Notes: a model not told the origin generated them from the letters alone. DNA of 64,000 nt from an uncultured Alphaproteobacteria bacterium (GCA_902576905.1 CACGWW010000001.1:247001-311000); one strand, 5' to 3'. Numbered from the stretch's first letter, positions 28,359 to 37,593 are shown. Translations and numbers: made by a program.

Positions 28359-28760
28359 CTAAGCATCAAAATCACCATATTTTTCACTATCAATAATATC
28401 TGGATGACCATTTTTAACTTTTGGTTGAAAGATAGTTCCAGAAGCTCCATAAATGTAGACATTTCCTGCTTGCAAATTTGGCTGAACGGGTTTTCGGTTT
28501 TCATCCAAGACATCGATTACCACTTTTTTAACGATACTTTTAGCCCTGAATATCATGCAAATATACACATCTCCATCCTCTTCTACAAAAATGACATTTG
28601 AAGCACTTGCTTCTTGGGTGATTTGTTTCTCCAAAATGGTTAAAAATTTTTTTCTTTTGGCAATGGTTGTTAAATATTTTTTTGCCATAAAATACCAGTT
28701 TATTTCTACCAATCGACCAAGTAACTTTTCTCTTTCAATAAGTAATTCATTTTCTGACAT
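28359..28760 (-). CDS. Hypothetical protein, no family recognised
   Basis: The 133-residue protein is charged in its first half (about residues 1-60 helical, rich in lysine) and has a beta-rich second half (DGDVYICMIFR, NVYIYGASGTIFQ). There is no signal peptide or membrane segment. Its start overlaps the stop of the PqiA-like gene by one base, so the two are probably translated together. I cannot assign a function. Confidence 0.65.
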   Translation of the reverse strand: MSENELLIEREKLLGRLVEINWYFMAKKYLTTIAKRKKFLTILEKQITQEASASNVIFVEEDGDVYICMIFRAKSIVKKVVIDVLDENRKPVQPNLQAGNVYIYGASGTIFQPKVKNGHPDIIDSEKYGDFDA

Positions 28761-29308
28761 TATTTCATACTCTTCATAGTCCAGTGATTTACATAACTTA
28801 CAACCAGTGCTGCAAACAAAAAATAAAACCCTTTCAATAGACTGACCTCAAAGAAATAGGACAATTGAGAGGAAAAGAGAAGAAAGCTTATTAGGAATAC
28901 GTCAACCATAGCCAATTTATGTAAATTTAAATTTTTCAGTCTAGTAAATGGTACGAAATTCGTACAAAGCCTCATAAAAGGGATCAAAATACCAAAAGCT
29001 AAAATCGTTCCACCAAGCAGAAAATTTTGTTGGTCAAATAGAGCAATTATTAAGTTATAAATTGAAAACTCTTCCTTAAAAATCCAGAATTCCTGTATCC
29101 TTGCGAAAGGAGAAAATATTCCAAAAAAAAGAAGTATAGCCTCAACGGCTGAAAGGATAATTGTTATTAACAAATAGGGCCGACCCTTAAATAATTTATG
29201 ATATAGTCTTAATGAATAAATTAACTTTATTAGTAACGCAACTGCTTCGTTCGTTGTTTGGGCTGAACTTAAAATTAGGAGACACCCCATGGAGAAATCT
29301 TTCCCCAA
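28760..29308 (-). CDS. PqiA-like inner-membrane protein
   Basis: About four membrane segments are visible. The part LNLHKLAMVDVFLISFLLFSS followed by GFYFLFAALVVSYV resembles the second half of a paraquat-inducible PqiA domain. The start is unsure: the tracked ATG lies inside the first codons of the divergent GST gene at 29289, whose own start has GGAG upstream. No ATG, GTG or TTG lies in frame between the MGCLLIL methionine and the first hydrophobic segment. It is one base overlapped with a hypothetical gene downstream. Confidence 0.62.
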   Translation of the reverse strand: MGKDFSMGCLLILSSAQTTNEAVALLIKLIYSLRLYHKLFKGRPYLLITIILSAVEAILLFFGIFSPFARIQEFWIFKEEFSIYNLIIALFDQQNFLLGGTILAFGILIPFMRLCTNFVPFTRLKNLNLHKLAMVDVFLISFLLFSSQLSYFFEVSLLKGFYFLFAALVVSYVNHWTMKSMK

Positions 29309-29988
29309 ACTGGATCTCGTGTATTTTAAAATGCGCGCGTTTACAGAATCTATACAAATGCAATTATGCTACGGAAACGTTCCCTATACCTATCATATGG
29401 CGTGGGAATATTTTGAGAAATCTTGGCCGGAAATGAAAAAAGAAATTGGGTTTGGTCAGCTACCTGTTCTTATTATAGATAACCAAACCACAATTTGGCA
29501 AAGTGGCTCAATAATGCGATATACAGCTAAACTAGCGAATACCCTTCCTGCGAATGAGAAAGACCGAGCAATAGCTGACGCTATATTTGAGTCAAGCCAA
29601 GAGCTATTCCAACCCCTCAACGCGACAATAAACTTTAAGACGGGAGAGGAATATGAAGATCTCAAGAAGACAATTTTATCCGGTTTTGAGCCAAAGATAT
29701 TTTATTTCAATAAATATTTAGAAAGCGACAAAAGAGGTCCATTTTTTTCTGGGAGAGAATCCTTCATACTGTGATTTCGGGGTATACCATCAATTATCAA
29801 TGATTCGAGTTCTTGAGCCCACTATCTTCGATGATTGGCCCAAAATAGTGAGCTTTTTTAATGCAACAGAAAATCTTAGTGGCGTATCCGAATATCTAAA
29901 TAGCCGGCCCGAACTAGTTGGAATTAAAGAAGAGCCAAAGCTCATTCTTAAAGGTAAAGCTGTGCCGACAGGGATGATGCCAGATTAG
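29289..29988 (+). pseudogene. Glutathione S-transferase split by a frameshift
   Basis: The ORF at 29289 has a thioredoxin-like domain (KLDLVYFKMRAFTESIQ, QLPVLIIDNQTTIWQSGSIMRY) and stops early in the helical domain. Removing one T from T7 (29742-29748) gives GPFFLGENPSYCDFGVYHQL, the classic GST C-terminal motif, and continues through the ORF at 29800 to 29988. The joined protein has 232 residues, normal for a sigma/mu-like GST. GGAG upstream supports the start. Only this one base is out of place. Confidence 0.82.
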
Positions 29989-30016
29989 TAGTTTGGAGTT
30001 TAAAAATTTTTTAAAA

Positions 30017-31297
30017 CTAAATCTTTTCCAGTTTACACCAATCGGCTATGAATAAAGCTATTGTCTTTGTAATTTTCCTAACGGAACTCAAGCTTACTCT
30101 TTCATCGAAACCATGAATGTTTTCTGAATATGGCCCATATACTAGGCAGGGGCAATCCCCATATACCATAAACACCCTTGCATCCAGGTATGCAGGACTA
30201 ATAAAGCTCTTCATATCTCCTTCGTAAGCAAGAAAATGTGCCTCACCTAATACTTTCTCAGCATCCGTACCCTCTTCTAAAACATAGCCTTTTGCAAAAA
30301 ATCCATTCCACTCAATTTGAGGAGGATTATTTGAGAGAAAGGCATCATTCAATGAAGCTTCTCTAATGCATTTTTCTATTTCTAATGATTTCTCCTTTGG
30401 GTCCCAATCAGGAAAAATTGAAATCCGACAGTCAAACTCACACCAAGATGGGACAGAGGAGGCCCAGTCACCTCCCTTAATTTTACCAACATTAAAATTT
30501 ATAGGGTGTTCAGTATCTTCATAATATTTAAAATTTGTCTTTTCTGCATTCCACGCCTCCTCAAGTTTTCTTAATGCTTTTATTATTGGAAAGCATGCTT
30601 CAATTGCATTTTGACCAGATCCTGCTTCTCTTACATGCACAGGCAAACCTTTTACACTTACCTTAAACCATAAAACACCAACATTTCCTCTAACTAATTT
30701 ATCATCTACCGGTTCTGGAATGATTGCAGCTTCAGCATTATATCCTCTTACCAAACATGCTAGCGCACCATTTCCTGTACATTCTTCCTCTACTACCGAC
30801 TGAATATGAACACGTGCAGCCGGTTGGTAACCTAGGTTTCTTATGGCATCCATAGCAAATATGTTTGCAACGATGCCCGCTTTCATATCTGCACCTCCCC
30901 TACCGTACATCCAATCGCCTTCAATCGCTGGATCAAAGGGGTTGCGTGACCACATTTCATAAGGTCCCTCTGGAACCACATCAATATGCCCATTAAGTAT
31001 AAGAGATCTGCCGATCTCTTTTTGAGGTCTATGGGTGCCAACTATATTTATTGCATTTGAATAATCTACCTTTACTGGTGAAAATCCTGGGTGATCTTTA
31101 ATGTCTTCCACATTTACCGTCCACCTATCAAGTGCATAATCTCGCTTTGTCAATTCATCAAAGAGAAAATCTTGAGCTGTATGCTCTTGGCCACGTAAAG
31201 AAGGAAATCTAGTTAATTTTTGAGTGAACTTTATTTGATCATCAAAAAGTTTATCAACTTCATTGTTTATTCTTTCGGAAAGCTCTTTTTCAATCAT
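30017..31297 (-). CDS. M20 family peptidase/deacylase, ArgE/DapE type
   Basis: The 426-residue enzyme is a di-zinc amidohydrolase that removes acyl groups or splits small peptides. It shows LILNGHIDVVPEG, YGRGGADMKAG and SVVEEECTGNGALA, the motifs containing metal-binding His, Asp and Glu. A long N-terminal helix precedes the catalytic domain, as in ArgE/DapE-type deacylases. Neighbours do not reveal its substrate; acetylornithine, formyl-amino acids or pyrimidine products are possible. Confidence 0.85.
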   Translation of the reverse strand: MIEKELSERINNEVDKLFDDQIKFTQKLTRFPSLRGQEHTAQDFLFDELTKRDYALDRWTVNVEDIKDHPGFSPVKVDYSNAINIVGTHRPQKEIGRSLILNGHIDVVPEGPYEMWSRNPFDPAIEGDWMYGRGGADMKAGIVANIFAMDAIRNLGYQPAARVHIQSVVEEECTGNGALACLVRGYNAEAAIIPEPVDDKLVRGNVGVLWFKVSVKGLPVHVREAGSGQNAIEACFPIIKALRKLEEAWNAEKTNFKYYEDTEHPINFNVGKIKGGDWASSVPSWCEFDCRISIFPDWDPKEKSLEIEKCIREASLNDAFLSNNPPQIEWNGFFAKGYVLEEGTDAEKVLGEAHFLAYEGDMKSFISPAYLDARVFMVYGDCPCLVYGPYSENIHGFDERVSLSSVRKITKTIALFIADWCKLEKI

Positions 31298-31380
31298 TAA
31301 AATAAGGTATCCCTGTGACCTTTTTTTATACTAAACTATAACATTAATAATTGCATCTCAGTTTTAGTAAGGAACATAAA

Positions 31381-32055
31381 TTGTCTACTATCAATATTGA
31401 AGAAAGCTGGAGAAAGCGGCTGATTGATGAGTTCAAAAAACCTTACATGCGACAGTTAAGTGATTTCTTGAAGACGGAAAAAAAGGTGGGAAAGGAAATT
31501 TTTCCAATAGGATCAGAAATCTTTTCGGCGTTTAACTTTACTCCATTTGAAAAGGTAAAGGTCGTAATTTTAGGCCAAGACCCCTACCATGGGAGGGGAC
31601 AAGCGCACGGTCTAAGTTTCTCCGTAAAAGATGGTGTTCAACCGCCCCCATCTCTAGAAAATATCTTCAAAGAGTTAAAATCAGATATCGGCTTAGCCCG
31701 ACCTAAGTCAGGAAGCCTTGAAAAGTGGGCGAAAGAAGGTGTTTTGCTGTTAAATACTGTATTGACCGTTGAAAAGAGTAAACCAGCATCCCATCAGAAT
31801 AAGGGCTGGGAAATCTTTACTGACAAAGTACTTTCTTTATTAAATGAAGAAAAAACAAATTTGGTGTATATTTTATGGGGAAAAAAGGCCCAGGAAAAAG
31901 GAACCTTTTTAAACGGGGATGCAAATCTAATTATAAAAAGTGCTCACCCTTCACCATATTCAGCTGCAAATGGATTTTTTGGTTCAAAACCATTTTCAAA
32001 AACAAACGAATATTTAGATGACAATGGTCTTTCTTTTATTAATTGGGAACTGTGA
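31381..32055 (+). CDS. ung: Uracil-DNA glycosylase
   Basis: Ung excises uracil from DNA. The motif GQDPYHGRGQAHGLSFS holds the catalytic aspartate, and HPSPYSAANGFFGS is the DNA-binding loop. I start at TTG 31381, with AAGGA eight bases upstream, rather than tracked TTG 31351, because it gives the usual short N-terminus (INIEESWRKRL) and 224 residues. It is followed by a GYD-domain gene on the same strand. Confidence 0.94.
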   Translation: MSTINIEESWRKRLIDEFKKPYMRQLSDFLKTEKKVGKEIFPIGSEIFSAFNFTPFEKVKVVILGQDPYHGRGQAHGLSFSVKDGVQPPPSLENIFKELKSDIGLARPKSGSLEKWAKEGVLLLNTVLTVEKSKPASHQNKGWEIFTDKVLSLLNEEKTNLVYILWGKKAQEKGTFLNGDANLIIKSAHPSPYSAANGFFGSKPFSKTNEYLDDNGLSFINWEL

Positions 32056-32119
32056 ATAGTTATTAAGATATTAATGTATAGTTGGTATAATAGAAGTGAA
32101 AATAATTTAGGAGATAAAA

Positions 32120-32443
32120 ATGAAAGTAATAGCCTTAGCAAAATATAATGAGTCAGCATGGAAGGGTATGATTGGAAGCAGTTATGCTGAAAGAAGAAAA
32201 GTAATGGAAGCTGTTGTGACTAGCGCAGGCGCAACACTTACAGATATGATGTTCACTCGTGGTCAATACGATATCGTAGTCACCTTCGAAGTTCCATCCG
32301 AAGATGTTGCTTTAGGCGCGGCCATTGCCGTTAATGCTAGCGGTGCAATCAAAGAACTCGTAACGCTCAGCGAGATTGACATAGATAGCGCTCTCAAGAC
32401 GGCGAAGAGTGTTGCTAGTGCCTACTCTCCTCCAGGAACCTGA
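32120..32443 (+). CDS. GYD domain protein
   Basis: The 107-residue protein has the compact GYD fold: RRKVMEAVVTSAGATLTDMMFTRGQYDIVVTFEVP, with the name-giving glycine-aspartate loop at RGQYD (quoted with intervening residues). Such proteins form ferredoxin-like dimers and lack a known reaction. AGGAG is upstream. It ends nine bases before the convergent alkB gene, and the two may share a terminator region. Confidence 0.8.
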   Translation: MKVIALAKYNESAWKGMIGSSYAERRKVMEAVVTSAGATLTDMMFTRGQYDIVVTFEVPSEDVALGAAIAVNASGAIKELVTLSEIDIDSALKTAKSVASAYSPPGT

Positions 32444-32452
32444 TTACAGGCT

Positions 32453-33559
32453 CTATGACCAATCCTGTATTTCTGGATAAAACCGTTTTCTCCACTCCAA
32501 GACTTTTGGATTCATAACTTTCATCCAAAATTGTGGGATTAAACTCATAAGCACCATCAAAGGATAGCCAAAAGGTAACTGAGGCGCATCGCCTGCATCA
32601 TATGATTGGAGATGTTGATATTTCTTGTTTGGTCTCGCGTGGTGGTCAGAGTGCTTTTGAAGATTAATTAGCAAAAGATTACTCGCGAGGTCGTTAGCAT
32701 TCCAGCTATGATGCGGGCGAGTAGGCTCAAACTTTCCATTGTCTAACTTCTGTCTAACAAGACCGTAGTGCTCGATGTAATTTACGACTTCCAAATGTAG
32801 TACCGCAACTAAAGCTTGTATGAAAAAACATATAGCGCCGAGCATTCCACCGATTAGGGTAGCTAGCAATAGAAAGAAAAGCATGAGCCCAAAATAAATA
32901 AAAAAAGGATTTTGAAAATCCCAAAAAGGCAAGTTTTTTTTCTGCAATAGCTCCTTTTCTGTGTTCCAAGAAGACAACAAACATTCGGGAATAACACGGA
33001 TAAAAAATTTATAAAAGTTTTCCCCATATCTTGCAGTGACCGCATCTTTGCGTGTTCCAACGTGCCGGTGATGAACGAGAACATGTTCCGTTCTAAAGTG
33101 GCCATACAACGACATCCCCATTAAAAGATCTGATAAAAATCTCTCAATCCTTGTTTTTTGATGCATAAGCTCATGTGCGAATACAATGCCGACTGCTCCT
33201 GATATTATGCCTTGAACTATCATAAGAAAAAATGCTTCCGTACCGCTGAGATGGTCAAACATAAATATTGCCATTAAACTGCCAAAGATCAAAAAGAACT
33301 GCATGGGAACCCAACCATAAAGAATATATTTATATCGATCCTCCGATCCAGCACTATTCTCGGTGGGCTTAATTAGCTTTTTTCCTATCAAAGCATCAAA
33401 AAATGTAATCACTACGTACCCAAATATAGGCACAAGAAGTATTGTCCATCCCCCGAATATCCACGAGATTATCATTAATGGTGCAAATATATACGGGAGA
33501 CCGAACTGAAAAGCCGGCGTTATTTCGCTCGTGAAGTTTTCTGTAGCAGTGCTGTTCAT
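32453..33559 (-). CDS. alkB: Alkane 1-monooxygenase (AlkB family)
   Basis: AlkB is a membrane di-iron enzyme that hydroxylates medium-chain alkanes. The three histidine boxes are HELMHQKT, EHVLVHHRHVG and LQKHSDHHA, and NYIEHYGL is the fourth conserved region. There are about six membrane segments. The 368-residue length is typical. No rubredoxin, alkane porin or AlkS regulator lies nearby, so the electron donor must be elsewhere. The substrate (alkane, or a fatty acid/hydrocarbon) is not determined. Confidence 0.92.
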   Translation of the reverse strand: MNSTATENFTSEITPAFQFGLPYIFAPLMIISWIFGGWTILLVPIFGYVVITFFDALIGKKLIKPTENSAGSEDRYKYILYGWVPMQFFLIFGSLMAIFMFDHLSGTEAFFLMIVQGIISGAVGIVFAHELMHQKTRIERFLSDLLMGMSLYGHFRTEHVLVHHRHVGTRKDAVTARYGENFYKFFIRVIPECLLSSWNTEKELLQKKNLPFWDFQNPFFIYFGLMLFFLLLATLIGGMLGAICFFIQALVAVLHLEVVNYIEHYGLVRQKLDNGKFEPTRPHHSWNANDLASNLLLINLQKHSDHHARPNKKYQHLQSYDAGDAPQLPFGYPLMVLMSLIPQFWMKVMNPKVLEWRKRFYPEIQDWS

Positions 33560-33650
33560 CTATCCCCCTCCATAGAGATAAAAAGTATTTAGTTAATTTC
33601 AAGGATCATAGTTATACTTTAATTTGAAGATAATTTCTATTAGTTTTACA

Positions 33651-33668
33651 TTTGAACTAAAAAAGGAG
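33651..33668 (+). repeat. 18-base leader motif, copy 2 of 2
   Basis: TTTGAACTAAAAAAGGAG is identical to 19570-19587. Here it provides the ribosome site for the 13-codon ORF just before the DsbA-like gene. Confidence 0.6.
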
Positions 33669-33673
33669 CAAAG

Positions 33674-33715
33674 ATGAGCACAGTAATGAAAAAATCATTT
33701 AAGTTAAGTTGCTGA
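33674..33715 (+). CDS. 13-codon leader ORF before the DsbA-like gene
   Basis: ATG at 33674, after AAAGGAG, reads MSTVMKKSFKLSC and stops with a TGA that overlaps the ATG of the next gene (TGATG). A strong ribosome site with this overlap suggests that translation of the leader couples to the next gene. It could also be the fossil start of a lost gene. Too short for homology evidence. Confidence 0.4.
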   Translation: MSTVMKKSFKLSC

Positions 33716-34353
33716 TGTCTAATAATTCAATTGATTTTTACATCGACATAAAAAGTCCCTATGCCTACTTGGCTTTAGACCCTGCGATAAAGATATTTGG
33801 TCAACTGGGATTACAGTGGAATTTATTGCCATACACTCTGGATATTGCTGACTATTTAGGAAGCGCAACGGTCAATAACCAAGGGAAGATAATCTCTTCA
33901 AATAGAACAGCACATCAGTGGCGCAGAGTTAAATATTCCTACATGGATTGCAGAAGGATGGCTAATCTACAAGGGAAAACAATTTTAGGTACTCAAAAAA
34001 TTTGGGATAGCTCATTATTTTCTATGGCTCATTTATGGGTCAAAGAAAAATCGGAAAAAACTTTGTTGCCTTTTTTGCGCGAGTCTTTCCAATTGTTTTG
34101 GAAGAGAGAGCTAGACATAGGAAATGAAAAAGTGCTTTTAAATTTAATCGACAAATTTCAACTTGATAGCACTGATTTCATATCTTGGAAGAGCAACAAT
34201 CAAAACTGTGTGACCTCTTTAATGGATACCGCACTATCTATGGGAATATTTGGGGTGCCAACCTTTGTCTTTGAAGAAGAAATATTTTGGGGAAGCGAAA
34301 ATTTAGCTCTTATTAGTGCAAAGGTTACGGGAGATTACTCAGCTTTAACTTAA
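33715..34353 (+). CDS. DsbA-family protein, 2-hydroxychromene-2-carboxylate isomerase-like
   Basis: The protein has a thioredoxin fold with a long helical insertion. DFYIDIKSPYAYLALDP at the start replaces the CxxC of true DsbA with SPY, as in hydroxychromene-carboxylate isomerases and kappa GSTs. SMGIFGVPTFVFEEEIFWG near the end contains the conserved cis-proline. It probably acts on an aromatic or glutathione-linked substrate. The start overlaps the leader ORF stop. Length 212 residues. Confidence on function is moderate. Confidence 0.8.
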   Translation: MSNNSIDFYIDIKSPYAYLALDPAIKIFGQLGLQWNLLPYTLDIADYLGSATVNNQGKIISSNRTAHQWRRVKYSYMDCRRMANLQGKTILGTQKIWDSSLFSMAHLWVKEKSEKTLLPFLRESFQLFWKRELDIGNEKVLLNLIDKFQLDSTDFISWKSNNQNCVTSLMDTALSMGIFGVPTFVFEEEIFWGSENLALISAKVTGDYSALT

Positions 34354-34517
34354 GTTTTTTTAAATCCTTTTTTTGTGGCCTAAGTCTCTTATTGATGCGA
34401 AGAGGACGAACCAATAAAATCTAATTTTTGCGTAGATGCCTTTTCGTGATTTGAGCAAATCGTATTTTTCTAGTCCACATTTTGTTTTTATAAAATAATT
34501 CATAAAAGTTGCATTCA

Positions 34518-35122
34518 TTATTTATTTTCGTAAAGTTCACGTTCATACATTTCTATAATGTCGTTTTCTTTTTTTATTTCACAATTTAATCCTGTCTGAT
34601 CTTCAATCATTTCATAAAGCGTGGGTATGGGTCTTGTATCAGGCCAGCTTTCAGGCTTCCATAGACTTGATCGAAGTAGTGCTTTGCCGCAATGCAGAAA
34701 TATTTTTTTGGTTTAATAACTGTAACTGTCTTTGGCAAATTGGATTTTAATTTATGTTTTTCAAAAACTTTTGGCTCATTTGATACCGTAGCTTTCCCTT
34801 GAACTCTAAGTGTTTCTGCTACCTTTGGAATGAAAAATATTAGGGATACTGTTGCGTTTTTAGAAATATTTAGAAGCCCGTCAATCCTATTGTTTCGAGA
34901 TCTGTCAGCTATTTCGATGCGATCATCAGATATCACTTTAACAAAACCTTTTGGATCACCTTTGGGTGAGAGATCAATATCTTCACCGTCAAAAGTCCCC
35001 ATGACCAGAAAATTTGATGCATTTATGAAACTGACACTATGTGGATCCAAGCTTTTCATAATCTTCGCAGATGCTTTCTCAGTAGCAGGACCATAAAGAT
35101 TTCTTAATTGAATTTCATCCAT
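34518..35122 (-). pseudogene. Pyridoxamine 5'-phosphate oxidase-family flavoprotein split by a one-base deletion
   Basis: This FMN-binding family includes heme-degrading and detoxifying oxidoreductases. The tracked ORF has SFINASNFLVMGTFDGEDIDLSPKGD and RVQGKATVSNEPKVF but ends abruptly at 34607. Adding one A to the A7 (T7 at 34703-34709) restores KKIFLHCGKALLRSSLWKPE and LYEMIEDQTGLNCEI, the usual C-terminus, to the stop at 34518, for 201 residues. The tracked start (35182) is extended; ATG 35122 begins MDEIQLRNLYG as in the family. This is the only case in the window of a missing base. Confidence 0.8.
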
Positions 35123-35201
35123 CGTGCATCTTTTGTAGTTGAAACAGTTTGATAATAAACTATTTTGAAGTAAGCAATACAAAAAACAAGAGGTATGAAA
35201 A

Positions 35202-35594
35202 ATGAGCGTCGAACTTTATTATGTCTGTCTATATGGACTTCTAATCATAGCAACTACACTTGTCCAACAGCTCACCAGCTTGGCAAACGTTGGAATTATG
35301 CCCGTGTTTAGTAGTCGAGAAGGCGTAAATTTTTCAGGTATGACCGGACGATTAGAGCGTGCTATTTTAAATTGTGTGATAGCATTCGCAATGATAGGTC
35401 CAGCAATCCTCGCACTTGCAATGACCGAAACCAGCAGTGCAAATACTAAACTGGCTGTTCAAGTTTTCTTTTGGTCACGCATCGTTTATGTAATCGCATA
35501 CGGATTCAATATCATTGGATTAAGATCTGCAGGTTGGGTTGCGAGTTTATTAAGCATCCTCTATTTGTATTGGTCAGCAATGTCGATCAGCTAA
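35202..35594 (+). CDS. MAPEG family membrane protein
   Basis: The 130-residue protein has four membrane segments and a polar loop NFSGMTGRLERAILNC, typical of the MAPEG group (membrane-associated proteins in eicosanoid and glutathione metabolism). Bacterial members bind or transfer glutathione or act in lipid handling. AGGTATG-like sequence precedes the ATG. It is divergently transcribed from the PPOX gene. Confidence 0.82.
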   Translation: MSVELYYVCLYGLLIIATTLVQQLTSLANVGIMPVFSSREGVNFSGMTGRLERAILNCVIAFAMIGPAILALAMTETSSANTKLAVQVFFWSRIVYVIAYGFNIIGLRSAGWVASLLSILYLYWSAMSIS

Positions 35595-35638
35595 CTTTTG
35601 GAAATGGACAACAATCTTATTAGAAAATAGAGAGCTTT

Positions 35639-37111
35639 ATGGAAGCTATAGATCAGCTGATCAATTACAATAGAACGACTGGTTTACTCCAATCCGTAGC
35701 GGGTAGAAATGCTTGGGATCAGGAGACAATGATGCCATCTAAGAGTGGAAATTCTCGAGCGATGGAGATGGGTGCACTTGAAGAAGTTATCCACGATAGA
35801 AAAAAAAATTCAATAGTCAGAAAGTTATTGGAACAAGCCGAACCTAAAACACCTTTTCAAAAAAGAGCTTACACACTAATAAAGAGAGCCTTTGACAGAG
35901 CAGAAGCTATACCAAGCAAACTCGCATCGGATTTGGCTGCAACCACATCCTTAGCTCAAATGGCCTGGCAAAAAGCTAGACAAAATAACGATTTTTCTGA
36001 GTTTTCACCTCACTTAAAGAAGGTAATTGATTTAAAAAGAGAAGAGGCTTCCCTTCTATCTCCCAGTGGAGATTTATACGATGGGTTAATAAATGATTAC
36101 GAATTTGGAATGACAAAAAAAGAGACCTCGAGTATTTTTGAAGAAATGAAGCCAAGACTTTTAGATTTGCGGCAGAGAATAAGTGAAGCAAAACTTTTCA
36201 AACCTGTATTAGAAGGTGACTTCAATACTGAAAAACAATTAAAACTCGCCCATGAAATAGCAAAGACATTTTTCTATGACTTTGATAGAGGAAGGATTGA
36301 TATTGTAGCGCATCCTTTTTGTTCAGGTGGTGGGGATGATGTACGAATTACTACCCGAGTCGATAATAATGACCCATTTAACTGTTTATACAGTACTATT
36401 CACGAAGTGGGGCACGCTTGCTATGAACAAAACGTCTCTTCAGACTTTTTACACTCGCCTCTCGGTTCTGGCGTATCTTTAGGCATTCACGAAAGTCAGT
36501 CTAGGATATTTGAGAACCAAATAGGGAGATCTAGGCAATTTACTAGGTGGCTGTTTAAGAAAATGAAAAGCTATTTTGGAGAATTTGGCATTAGAGATGA
36601 AGAAGAATTCTACCGTTTGGTTAATAAGGTTGAAACCGGTTTTATTAGAACTGAAGCAGACGAAGTTCACTACAATCTACATATTATGCTTCGCTTTGAG
36701 CTCGAATTAGAGGTAATTGGAAAAAATTTGGAAGTTCCGGATTTGCCCGAGGCCTGGAATGCAAAATTCAAGGAATATTTTGACCGTGACGTTGAAAAAG
36801 CCTCTGATGGAATTCTCCAGGACGTGCATTGGTCAATCGGTGCATTTGGGTATTTTCCAACCTACACTTTAGGTAACTTAAATGCCGGTTGTTTATTTGA
36901 AAAGATGCAAAAAGATATTCCTGGTCTTGCAGACGGATTTGAGAAGGGTGATATGTCATTAGCAACCACTTGGTTAGCAGAGAACATACATCAGCATGGA
37001 AGCCTATACGAGCCTGCTGACCTGATCAAAAAAGCTACAGGAAAGGCTTTTACGCCTGAGCCCTTTTTGAATTATTTAGATGAAAAGTTTTCCGATATAT
37101 ACGAGGTCTAA
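35639..37111 (+). CDS. M32 family carboxypeptidase
   Basis: This zinc metallopeptidase (Taq carboxypeptidase family) removes C-terminal residues from peptides in the cytoplasm. TIHEVGHACYEQ is the zinc-binding HExxH, followed by GIHESQSRIFENQIGRS and RTEADEVHYNLHIMLRFELE, the family signatures. Length 490 residues is normal. It overlaps the convergent yajQ gene by four bases at its end. Confidence 0.92.
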   Translation: MEAIDQLINYNRTTGLLQSVAGRNAWDQETMMPSKSGNSRAMEMGALEEVIHDRKKNSIVRKLLEQAEPKTPFQKRAYTLIKRAFDRAEAIPSKLASDLAATTSLAQMAWQKARQNNDFSEFSPHLKKVIDLKREEASLLSPSGDLYDGLINDYEFGMTKKETSSIFEEMKPRLLDLRQRISEAKLFKPVLEGDFNTEKQLKLAHEIAKTFFYDFDRGRIDIVAHPFCSGGGDDVRITTRVDNNDPFNCLYSTIHEVGHACYEQNVSSDFLHSPLGSGVSLGIHESQSRIFENQIGRSRQFTRWLFKKMKSYFGEFGIRDEEEFYRLVNKVETGFIRTEADEVHYNLHIMLRFELELEVIGKNLEVPDLPEAWNAKFKEYFDRDVEKASDGILQDVHWSIGAFGYFPTYTLGNLNAGCLFEKMQKDIPGLADGFEKGDMSLATTWLAENIHQHGSLYEPADLIKKATGKAFTPEPFLNYLDEKFSDIYEV

Positions 37112-37593
37112 TCTCTAAAATTTATAAATTGTAAAGGAAGAGGTAAATCGAGCTTTTTTGCTAACGAAATAACTTCCTGAAGACTATCTTTCTTTTGCCC
37201 TGAAACCCTAAGCTCATTACCTTGTATTTTTACCTGCACTTTTAACTTACTCTGCTTGACAGAAGAAATAATTTTCTTTGATGTGTCTTGTTCAATCCCC
37301 TCAAGCAAATCATAGTTTTGCCTTACTCGATTACCTGAAGCGCTTTCCGTTGATTTAACTTTGAGAGCTTTGGGGTCTATACCTCTTTTAACAAAATGGC
37401 CTATTAAAAGTTCGTTAACTTGCTTTGCTTTCAAGTCATCTTCTGTTTCTACAGTTAACGAGTTCTCATTTCTCTCAATATCGGTCTTCGAACCTTTAAA
37501 ATCATATCGCTGGTTGATCTCTTTACTAGCATTAAAAATCGCATTCTCAACTTCCTGCATATCCAATTTACTAACAATATCAAAACTAGGCAT
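37108..37593 (-). CDS. yajQ: YajQ family nucleotide-binding protein
   Basis: The 161-residue protein begins MPSFDIVSKLDMQEVENAI and contains EINQRYDFKGSKTDIE, the YajQ signature, and ends LPLPLQFINFRD. Family members bind cyclic di-GMP or nucleic acid and influence transcription. It overlaps the peptidase gene stop and is divergent from xdhA. Confidence 0.92.
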   Translation of the reverse strand: MPSFDIVSKLDMQEVENAIFNASKEINQRYDFKGSKTDIERNENSLTVETEDDLKAKQVNELLIGHFVKRGIDPKALKVKSTESASGNRVRQNYDLLEGIEQDTSKKIISSVKQSKLKVQVKIQGNELRVSGQKKDSLQEVISLAKKLDLPLPLQFINFRD

